The notes beneath the pieces are model-generated. The model made no database searches, was not told where the DNA came from, and saw nothing but the letters and a program-made list of their open reading frames with translations. The translations under genes were made by a program, and so were the position numbers. Of a stretch of 64,000 nucleotides of DNA, positions 55,233 to 63,001 are shown piece by piece (the stretch's first letter is position 1; each line of letters begins with the position of its first letter). The stretch comes from Bacteroidota bacterium. GTDB lineage: Bacteria; Bacteroidota; Bacteroidia; UKL13-3. The stretch lies in contig JAIYAT010000035.1 of assembly GCA_027488905.1 (NCBI GenBank), positions 310,001-374,000 of the forward strand, read 5' to 3'.

Positions 55233-56412
55233 ATTTTGTTACTTTTAATTTTGGTACACGTAAGGTCATTTGATTGGTTTGAATAAGTTGTCTATCTGAA
55301 TCACTTTCAATCTCTACGTTTATTCCTTCTTCAAACAAAAGTGTGGTTAAGGCAAAAAACTTATCGGTTTCGATATACTGAAAATCGGACTTTAGGGTCA
55401 AACCACACCATTCAAAAAAACTATTTAATGGCAATTCTGATAAAAGCCTGTTTTTATATAAGTCCTTGTTAAAAATCCATTTATCCGTTAATTGTTGTGG
55501 GTCTTCTAGAAAAACATTCTCCTCAACAGCAAACTGTTCTAAATACTCCTTTGCATTTAAATACATATCATTGCTATAGGGATAGGTTCTTTCTACTTTA
55601 AAAACCTTTGGCAAGGGCGCCTTGTAAGGGGATTTTAAAAATTCTATCCAACCAGTTAATATGGTTGATTCTGTTCTAATACGGTCTATTAATGGCAATA
55701 ATTCATTTGTGAGAAGTTTATTTTGCTTCAATAAATCATCATTGGTTTGAACCAAAAATGTATATAACTTTTCGAACTGATGCCTTAAATTTTCCTCTTC
55801 GAAATTCAGTCGCCTTACATTAACATATTCAGAGATATCAAACAATTTATTGGTGATTGAATCCTTGTGATTGATATCAAGAATATTGTTTAGCGGCGTT
55901 ATATAATAGTCTATCCAAAAACTAGCTTTCCTAACCTTTTCTTGATAGTCTAACTTTTCAACATTAGATTTAAGTTCACGCGTTTCATTTAATAGCCTGA
56001 TTGTGTTTTTCTCAACAGCCTCACTAAACTCCTTTATTTCGTTATATAAATCGCTTACGCGTTGCCCCAAAATTAATCTATCGCCTCCAATTCCTTCTCT
56101 AATTTTCCTAAATAGCACACCAATTGATTGTTCGTACTTTTGAATTGTCTCTGGAAGTAATGGTCTAAATTCATTTAAGATAAATTCAAAAAGCTTATAA
56201 TAAGTATCTCTAAACTCGTAATCGTCTCCTAGTTTGCGAATGATTTTATAGTCGAGCAACTGACTTAAAATATCATCACCATTGGTTTTAAAAATCTCAT
56301 GTAGGATTTCCTTTCTGATGATTCCTTCCTTGGTTTGAACATCAAAAATTTTCTTGATGATTTCAAAGTAATTGGCAAGAAAATTTAAAATGGTTTTTGG
56401 TTCAGCCTTCAT
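55219..56412 (-). CDS. MukF/MksF-like kleisin candidate
   Basis: The 397-residue protein is mainly helical. The N-terminal part (LNFLANYFEIIKKIFDV, then REILHEIFKTNGDDILSQLLDYKIIRKLGDDYEF) reads like a winged helix. The middle is a long helical stretch, and the C-terminal beta/alpha part ends TLRVPKLKVTKYGLS. Length, helical content and place between the SMC and the KITE-like gene fit MksF/JetA. The kleisin call is inference and needs a profile search. A GGTTTGAACC copy at 55744-55753 encodes LVQTN. Confidence 0.55.
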   Translation of the reverse strand: MKAEPKTILNFLANYFEIIKKIFDVQTKEGIIRKEILHEIFKTNGDDILSQLLDYKIIRKLGDDYEFRDTYYKLFEFILNEFRPLLPETIQKYEQSIGVLFRKIREGIGGDRLILGQRVSDLYNEIKEFSEAVEKNTIRLLNETRELKSNVEKLDYQEKVRKASFWIDYYITPLNNILDINHKDSITNKLFDISEYVNVRRLNFEEENLRHQFEKLYTFLVQTNDDLLKQNKLLTNELLPLIDRIRTESTILTGWIEFLKSPYKAPLPKVFKVERTYPYSNDMYLNAKEYLEQFAVEENVFLEDPQQLTDKWIFNKDLYKNRLLSELPLNSFFEWCGLTLKSDFQYIETDKFFALTTLLFEEGINVEIESDSDRQLIQTNQMTLRVPKLKVTKYGLS

Positions 56413-56423
56413 TTTAAAAATCT

Positions 56424-59072
56424 TTAGTTTGCAGTTGCACTTCTCTCACCATACATAGCATTAACCTTTTCATTGATATTTATTTTTCCAGCATTTGGAT
56501 AAATAAAATAATACTTACCAAACCCAGGAACAGCATCTGGGGCTGCAAAAATAGGAATAAAGTTATGCTCTTTGCAAAAGCGAACAAGCTCTGGTCTGTT
56601 TTGCTTGTCAATAGTTGCAACCTCATCAATAAAGAGTGCAATTCTATTTTCATCATCAAAAATAGCTAATCGGTTAATGATGGTCATGATGATAATTAGG
56701 CGAATCATTTTATCGGTACCATCCGATTCAATTTGTTCATTCAAATCTACTTGCTTGGTGTTGCCTTTGCGCGTTAGGTTCAAACTTATATCAAATAAAT
56801 CATCAAACTCAATTTTCTTGGCATTATCTAAATAGGCATCTAAAACTTTTAGGTTTTCTGAGTGGTCAAATTCAAACATAAGCTGTCCTCTAACTTGTTG
56901 AATTTGGCTTATTTTCTTCACCTCCTCAACTAACTTCTTATTGTCTATCAATTCAATTGTGAGTGATTCAATATCAGAAATTCTTGCCTGGGAAAGCTTT
57001 GAATTAAACTTATTGTATACAAATTCTTTGAACTCTTCATAGCGTTTAAGTAAAGTGTAAGCTGGGTTTGCAAATTGCGTTGAAATACTCTCTAACAAAC
57101 TGGATATTGAACGTTCCTTGTCTTCTAGCAATGAAATTTCCTCTTCTACATAATGAATAAAATCCATTTCATCTGCAAATGTAGATTGCAATTTATCCCT
57201 TAGTTTCTCAAAAAGTTTGTCTTTAATAGCTTTTAAATCATGTCGATCAGCAATATTTATTTGTATTTTTTTATAAAGATTATCTAAATCATCAGAACTT
57301 TGAAACTCTTCCCCTGCCAAACCAAATTGTTCAAGGTTTTGTTTATATTCTTGAATCTCCCTTATTCTTCTTTCTCTCTTGTCTTTGTCTACTATTAATT
57401 CTTGAACATCTAACTGCTTTTTGGCAATGTCCTTTGCTAATCTGGCTTGCTCAGTTTCTATTCTCTGCTTTTCCTCATTAAGAAGTTTTAGATCAACCTT
57501 TAATTTGTCTATGTTTTTTTGGAGGGTTGGCTTAGACTTAATTTTATTTAATTTAACTTTTATGATTTCAATGTCAGCGTTTACTTGGTTCAAGGCTTGA
57601 TGAGATTTTTCTAAATTATGTGCTACTTCAAATAAAGCCTCTTGACTTTTAAGCTCCATTTTAGTGTTTTGTAATTCATCATTTATCTCTTCTATACTTC
57701 TAAAATCAACAAGTTCCAGGTTCTTAGACAAATCAATTTCTCCATCAAAAATGCTTAATTTATCTGAAACCTTATGAATTGCCTTCAACACCTGATTACC
57801 AGGTAAACTCTTCACTTGTTCGCTTAAAATAGCATTTAGAAACTTTCGATTCTCTTTGTTTCCAGAAATTTTATTAATCAATAGATTACTATAATTTTCT
57901 ATTTGATTTTCGCTTCGACTGATTTGGGCTTTAAGTTGATTAATTCTTTGGTCGATATGTTGACTATTTAGCTTTTGAATTTCAACCATGGTAATCCTCG
58001 ATTCAATTTCTTTTCGTCTTTTATCCAAGTTTTCCAAAGACTCATTAAGCAGCTCAATTGGTTCAAAAGAATTGATAATGTTTAGGTCTGTTTCCTTTTC
58101 ATTTAAAGACTCAGCTTTACTATTTATTTCAGTTTCTTTGTTACCAATCTTTCTATCAAAATCGGCTTTTTGAGGAATCAAGTTTTCGTTGATTTCAGTA
58201 TTTATTTTTGCAATATTTTGGTTGCGTTCAGCCAATTGACTTTGTAAAGTTGGTAAGGTAGTATCATAATTGTGCGAAAAAGCGTAATAGAATTGATTGA
58301 TAATTCTTGCTTTGGCATTATACTGACTCATAACCTCTCTAAACTCATCAAACTCATTCTTAACTGATTTTAGATTCCTTATTTCATTATTGATTTTCCT
58401 TAAGTCGATGATATCCTTTTTGTTCTTTTGGGAAAAATTTAAACCTTCATTCTCACGATTATCAGCAACAATTAAAGCTTCTTTAAGGTTCTTATTGGTA
58501 ATAAGTTTTGTATTAATTAAGTAGCGATAAATTCTTGAAAAGTTATTGCTTAAACCATCAGATTTAACATTGTCATCTAGCCAAACTACCCCATGGTTTC
58601 TTTTGCCTCGTTGATATACGGTATTGAAAACTTCACGTTTATCTTTAAATGGAATAAGCTCCATTCCCTCGCGAGCTAAAGCCTCCTGAACCTCGTCAAA
58701 CTTTAAAAGTCGCTTATTTTCATCTACAAAAAAATGTTCCTTGTATTCAGAATTAAATTGAAAATATTCTAATTCAGAGTCACTATTTCGTTTTACTAAA
58801 ATACAATAATAAGATTTTTTGAATATCTCAAAAACGATATAACTCTGGTTAGGATTTGGGAAATAATGATGTAAGGTTTCTTTATCACCTCTTCTTTGTC
58901 CGCTAAAAGTCATTTTATTTCCATCTATGATAAACAAAAAATTTAAAGCATAAATGAGGGTACTTTTTCCTATATTGTTTGGACCAACCAATTGTAGACT
59001 ATCACAGTCATTAATCCGAATTTCTGCCTTTCCGTATACTTTAGAATTTAAAATGGTAAGAGAAGTTAACAT
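56424..59072 (-). CDS. MukB/MksB-like SMC ATPase
   Basis: The protein has 882 residues, short for MukB but near MksB size. Walker A is LVGPNNIGKSTLIYALNFLF near residue 32. A long coiled coil covers about 210-730 with a break (hinge-like) near 430-470. At the C-terminus the signature IESDGTDKMIRLIIIM near 775 precedes Walker B RIALFIDEVATIDKQNRPEL and FCKEHNFIPIFAAPDAV. This matches the MukB C-terminal pattern (GTGM, LDEAxRLD, LIIAAPE) better than canonical SMC. It heads the three-gene operon. The ATG at 59072 faces the Ca2+-ATPase gene. Confidence 0.85.
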   Translation of the reverse strand: MLTSLTILNSKVYGKAEIRINDCDSLQLVGPNNIGKSTLIYALNFLFIIDGNKMTFSGQRRGDKETLHHYFPNPNQSYIVFEIFKKSYYCILVKRNSDSELEYFQFNSEYKEHFFVDENKRLLKFDEVQEALAREGMELIPFKDKREVFNTVYQRGKRNHGVVWLDDNVKSDGLSNNFSRIYRYLINTKLITNKNLKEALIVADNRENEGLNFSQKNKKDIIDLRKINNEIRNLKSVKNEFDEFREVMSQYNAKARIINQFYYAFSHNYDTTLPTLQSQLAERNQNIAKINTEINENLIPQKADFDRKIGNKETEINSKAESLNEKETDLNIINSFEPIELLNESLENLDKRRKEIESRITMVEIQKLNSQHIDQRINQLKAQISRSENQIENYSNLLINKISGNKENRKFLNAILSEQVKSLPGNQVLKAIHKVSDKLSIFDGEIDLSKNLELVDFRSIEEINDELQNTKMELKSQEALFEVAHNLEKSHQALNQVNADIEIIKVKLNKIKSKPTLQKNIDKLKVDLKLLNEEKQRIETEQARLAKDIAKKQLDVQELIVDKDKRERRIREIQEYKQNLEQFGLAGEEFQSSDDLDNLYKKIQINIADRHDLKAIKDKLFEKLRDKLQSTFADEMDFIHYVEEEISLLEDKERSISSLLESISTQFANPAYTLLKRYEEFKEFVYNKFNSKLSQARISDIESLTIELIDNKKLVEEVKKISQIQQVRGQLMFEFDHSENLKVLDAYLDNAKKIEFDDLFDISLNLTRKGNTKQVDLNEQIESDGTDKMIRLIIIMTIINRLAIFDDENRIALFIDEVATIDKQNRPELVRFCKEHNFIPIFAAPDAVPGFGKYYFIYPNAGKININEKVNAMYGERSATAN

Positions 59073-59247
59073 GCTTTATACTTAAAATAGTTAAGCAAGA
59101 TAAGTAGCATAATTGGCAAGAAACACACATCTAATTCACAGTTTGCTGTCAATTCAAAATCCTTAAAACCAGTAAATTATGTTTTTAAACAATTTTCAAG
59201 CTTTTTAAATGATTGAAGATTAATTACTCATAATAAATTTTGTTTCG

Positions 59248-59257
59248 GTTTGAACCA
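59248..59257 (+). repeat. Intergenic GGTTTGAACC element, copy 4
   Basis: An exact copy with flanks TTTC and AAAA lies in the divergent promoter region between the SMC operon and the P-type ATPase. It is 175 bp from the SMC start and 180 bp from the ATPase start, so it is almost central. Confidence 0.75.
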
Positions 59258-59342
59258 AAAGGCCCAATTTGATTTTTTTTTAAAAAAAGCTTCAATTGGA
59301 ATTTAATTAACATACCCTTGCTTAATGCAATTTATTAATATT

Positions 59343-59350
59343 TAAATTTG
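59343..59350 (+). promoter_or_regulatory. Candidate -7 box for the P-type ATPase gene
   Basis: TAAATTTG matches TAnnTTTG and lies 88 bp before the ATPase ATG. A TTG at 59318-59320 could serve as the -33 element, but its spacing (22 bp) is a little long, so the call is weak. Confidence 0.35.
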
Positions 59351-59437
59351 GTATCGAAAATCATTTTTCTGAATAGCATTCAATACTATTAAGTAAAAAA
59401 ATAATCGATTGTTAAAACGATAAAATAATAAAAATAA

Positions 59438-61966
59438 ATGAAAGGCTTAAATGAGGCAGAAGTAAACAAGGCTAGAGAAGTATTTGGTCCGAATGAACTT
59501 AAAGGCAAGCCAAAGCCAAGTCGAATTACCGTATTTTTTAGTCAGTTTAAAGATACAATGATAGTTATTTTGATGGCTGCTGCATTGTTATCTGGCATTA
59601 TTGGAGACCTTACAGATACTATCATTATTATTATAATTATTGTTTTAAATGCCATTGTTGGTTTTGTTCAAGAATCAAAAGCAGAAAAGGCTTTAGAGGC
59701 ACTCAAGAAAATGAGTACTACACAGGCTAAAGTAATTCGAGATGGGACAGAACAAATCATAGATTCGGTTGAAATTGTCCCTGATGATATTGTTATATTA
59801 GAAGCTGGTAACTTGGTTCCAGCCGACATACATCTATTAGAGGCACATTTTTTAAAAGTAGATGAGTCTTCTTTAACAGGTGAATCAGTTGCAGTTGATA
59901 AAAAGGTTAATACTATTAGTTTAAACGAAAAATCTACAGACACTATCAATTATATATTCAAAGGAACACAAGTTACCCATGGAAGAGCAGTTGGAATTGT
60001 AGTTGCTACAGGCATGAATACCGAAATTGGCAAGATAGCAGGTATGCTAGATGAAAAGGAAACTGCAACCCCTTTACAAATTAGAATGAAAAAGTTTGGA
60101 AAAAATCTCTCCTACCTTGTTTTGCTTATTTGTGTTGTACTTGTGATAAGTGGATTGTTCAGAGGGGAGGATTTTTTAGATGTTTTATTGTTAGCCTTAA
60201 GTTTGGCAGTAGCTGCAATTCCTGAAGCCATGCCAGTTTTAATTACCATAGCCTTGGCTGGCGGTGCGGCTAAATTAGCAAAAAAGAATGCACTAATTAA
60301 AAAATTACCAGCCGTAGAAACACTTGGCTCAGTCAACTTTATTTGTAGCGATAAAACTGGAACACTCACGCTTAATCAAATGGAAGTTGTGAATGAGTAT
60401 AAGTGTGAATCTTCCTTAGATAAAGACAATGTTGAAACTTTGGCCTTACTTATGTCCTTAAATCATGATGTTAAAAAAGATAGCAATAACGCATTGATTG
60501 GAGAATCAACTGAGGTTTCATTAGTAAAGCAATCACTAAAAAAAATAGGTGAAAAAAAGTATTTAACACTTTATAACCAATACCCACGGGTGGCAGAAAT
60601 ACCTTTTGATTCGGATAGGAAATGCATGACAACAGTTCATCAATTTGAAGAGAAATTCCTAGTAATTTCAAAGGGAGCAAGCGAAGTAATTGCAAAAAGT
60701 TTAGCTTCCCAAGAAAAGAAAAATTGGTTAAAAGAAAATGCTGAAAATCTAGCCTTAGAAGGGAAAAGAGTAATTGCATATTCTTATAAATTCTTAGATA
60801 AACTTCCTACAAATATAACCTCAGATAATCTAGAACATGAACAATTTTTAGTTGGATTAGTGGGTATAATTGACCCTCCAAGACCAGAGGCAAAGCAAGC
60901 TATAGCTGAATGTAAACAAGCTGGCATAATCCCAGTCATGATTACAGGTGACCACCCATTAACAGCAAAGACCATAGCTAAAGAATTGGGAATTTTGGGC
61001 AAAGATGATCTTACATTAACGGGTGAAGAGCTCTCAAAAATAGAAGAAGATAAATTCTTAGAAATGGTTGAAAAGGTTCGTGTTTATGCGCGAGTAAGCC
61101 CTGGACAAAAACTAAGTATTGTAAAAGCCCTTCAAAATAAAGGAAATTTTGTGTCGATGACTGGAGATGGTGTAAATGATGCTCCTTCTTTAAAGGCTGC
61201 AAATATTGGTGTTGCAATGGGTATTAACGGAACAGATGTGAGTAAAGAAGCTTCAGATTTAATCTTACTTGATGATAACTTTGCCAGCATTGTTAATGCA
61301 GTAAAAGAAGGTCGGAGGATTTATGATAACATTAGAAAGTTTGTAAAGTATATTATGACATGTAATGGAGCAGAAATATGGGCCATACTTTTGGCTCCTC
61401 TTTTAGGCTTACCTATTCCTCTGCTGCCCATTCATATTCTTTGGATAAACCTTGTAACTGATGGCTTACCAGCTTTAGCCTTAGCCAGTGAAAAAGCAGA
61501 ACTAAATATTATGAGTAGACCGCCTAGGCCTAGCCATGAATCCATATTTGCAAAAGGATTAGGCTATCATATTTTATGGGTGGGTATGCTTATGGCTGGT
61601 GTAACTTTATTTACACAATGGTATTGTATGAAAAGCGATATGGTACATTGGCAAACGATGGTATTTACTGTTTTAGCTTTTTCTCAATTAGGGCATGTTT
61701 TAGCAGTTAGAAGTGATCATACATTTCTTTATAAACAAGGAATCACAAGTAACATGCCTTTACTATTGTCAGTTTTGGGAACCTTCTTGTTGCAATTAGC
61801 TGTTATTTATATACCAATTTTAAATACACTTTTTAAAACTAGTCCCTTAACAATAAGTGAATTAGTTTTCACCATTCTTATGGCAATAATCGTATTTCAT
61901 GCAGTTGAATTTGAGAAGTTTTTAAAGGTTAAACTATTTTATCCTCTTAATCGCCAAAAGATATAA
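59438..61966 (+). CDS. P-type ATPase, Ca2+-transporting type (P2)
   Basis: The pump has 842 residues with the usual ten membrane helices. The actuator domain has DESSLTGESVAVDK near 146, the M4 ion-site segment is PEAMPVL near 262, and the phosphorylation site is FICSDKTGTLTLNQM near 303. The nucleotide-binding KGASEVI is near 410 and the hinge is MTGDGVNDAPSLKAANIGVAMG near 572. The P-type II layout and SVETLG-like segment indicate Ca2+ (or related cation) export, with PEAMP in place of the SERCA PEGLP. It is in the inner membrane. The end overlaps the convergent TPR lipoprotein gene by 33 bp. Confidence 0.9.
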   Translation: MKGLNEAEVNKAREVFGPNELKGKPKPSRITVFFSQFKDTMIVILMAAALLSGIIGDLTDTIIIIIIIVLNAIVGFVQESKAEKALEALKKMSTTQAKVIRDGTEQIIDSVEIVPDDIVILEAGNLVPADIHLLEAHFLKVDESSLTGESVAVDKKVNTISLNEKSTDTINYIFKGTQVTHGRAVGIVVATGMNTEIGKIAGMLDEKETATPLQIRMKKFGKNLSYLVLLICVVLVISGLFRGEDFLDVLLLALSLAVAAIPEAMPVLITIALAGGAAKLAKKNALIKKLPAVETLGSVNFICSDKTGTLTLNQMEVVNEYKCESSLDKDNVETLALLMSLNHDVKKDSNNALIGESTEVSLVKQSLKKIGEKKYLTLYNQYPRVAEIPFDSDRKCMTTVHQFEEKFLVISKGASEVIAKSLASQEKKNWLKENAENLALEGKRVIAYSYKFLDKLPTNITSDNLEHEQFLVGLVGIIDPPRPEAKQAIAECKQAGIIPVMITGDHPLTAKTIAKELGILGKDDLTLTGEELSKIEEDKFLEMVEKVRVYARVSPGQKLSIVKALQNKGNFVSMTGDGVNDAPSLKAANIGVAMGINGTDVSKEASDLILLDDNFASIVNAVKEGRRIYDNIRKFVKYIMTCNGAEIWAILLAPLLGLPIPLLPIHILWINLVTDGLPALALASEKAELNIMSRPPRPSHESIFAKGLGYHILWVGMLMAGVTLFTQWYCMKSDMVHWQTMVFTVLAFSQLGHVLAVRSDHTFLYKQGITSNMPLLLSVLGTFLLQLAVIYIPILNTLFKTSPLTISELVFTILMAIIVFHAVEFEKFLKVKLFYPLNRQKI

Positions 61967-62956
61967 TTCATTTTGTGAATCCAAATCTAATGCGGTTTGG
62001 TAGTACTTTTCGGCTTTGTCTTTATCTCCTTTTTCTTCCATCAGCAAACCTTTCATATACCACGCTTTAGCATAATTAGGATTGAGTTTGGTAACAATTT
62101 CCCAATTCTCCATCGCTTTTGCTAAATACCCAGATTCATAATTAATGTATCCAACATTGTAATAAACAAGAAAATTTGTTGGATCCATCTTTATGATTTT
62201 CTTGTATTCTACCATTGCTGAGGCATAATTTTCTGTTCTTTGCAAATAAACTGCTTTGGCAAAATATGGCTCAACTAAATTCGGTTTGAGTTTAATGGCA
62301 GCATCAAAATAACCTAAAGCTAGTTTGCTTTTTTGGGCGGCATATAAATTGGCAACGTAAAGTGCAGATTCATAATCTGTAGGATCAGTTTCTATGGCAG
62401 TTTGAAAATGGTAAATAGCACGACTAGTATCTCCAGTCTCCCGATAATTCATACCTAACATATGATACAAATATGGGTTGGTTTTATCTTCCTTTAAAAG
62501 TTTAGTAAACAGGTCTAATGATTTTTGATGCTCTTTTACAAGAAAATATAAATCAGCTAGTTTAAGCATAGCATCTTTGTTATCTGGGTTCAACAAAATA
62601 GCTTTTTCATAGGATTGAGCGGCATTTTTAGTCTGATTCATGGCATATTGGGTTCGGCCTAATGTAAAAAAATATACATCTCTTGTAGAATCTATCTGGA
62701 TTGCAGAGATTAAATCTGCCTCGGCTCTAGCTAGGTATTTACTGTTAATGTAAACTTCTGCCCTTCTATAGAAATTTTCAGGATTGGCGGGGTCTGCATC
62801 GATTTCTTTACTAATTTCTCTTGCCAAGGTGGCATTGGCAGTACTATCATTTGGATCAGGTAAATTTGTATTCTTAGGAACATCCTTACAAGATAAAATT
62901 AACAAAAGGCTAATAAAAATCATTTTTTGAACGAAGGCATTCAGTTGCATTTTCAT
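61934..62956 (-). CDS. TPR lipoprotein
   Basis: The protein has 340 residues. The signal peptide ends in the lipobox LLLILSC (Cys near residue 23). About eight tetratricopeptide repeats follow, such as NPENFYRRAEVYINSKYLARAEADL and AVYLQRTENYASAMVEYKKI, ending just before the stop. TPRs mediate protein contacts in the periplasm or at the inner face of the outer membrane. The 3' end overlaps that of the P-type ATPase gene by 33 bp. A near-copy of the iterated motif (GGTTCAAACA) lies at its start. Confidence 0.85.
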   Translation of the reverse strand: MKMQLNAFVQKMIFISLLLILSCKDVPKNTNLPDPNDSTANATLAREISKEIDADPANPENFYRRAEVYINSKYLARAEADLISAIQIDSTRDVYFFTLGRTQYAMNQTKNAAQSYEKAILLNPDNKDAMLKLADLYFLVKEHQKSLDLFTKLLKEDKTNPYLYHMLGMNYRETGDTSRAIYHFQTAIETDPTDYESALYVANLYAAQKSKLALGYFDAAIKLKPNLVEPYFAKAVYLQRTENYASAMVEYKKIIKMDPTNFLVYYNVGYINYESGYLAKAMENWEIVTKLNPNYAKAWYMKGLLMEEKGDKDKAEKYYQTALDLDSQNELYLLAIKRIK

Positions 62957-63001
62957 ATTTTTGAGGGTTCAAACATAAGTCAACCAAAATTAATACTAAG
63001 T

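Larger units (their letters stand above)
59073..59437. other. 365-bp divergent intergenic region (SMC operon / P-type ATPase)
   Basis: I see no open reading frame with gene-like character. It is AT-rich with several A/T runs. It contains the fourth intergenic GGTTTGAACC element (59248-59257) and a possible -7 box at 59343. It should carry the promoters for the SMC operon on the minus strand and the ATPase on the plus strand. Confidence 0.7.

Noticed and set aside
54696-59072. Complete Wadjet (JetABCD) defence system
   Set aside because: No JetD-like nuclease gene is adjacent, and the gene order differs from known Wadjet types, so only a MukBEF/Mks-like complex is supported.
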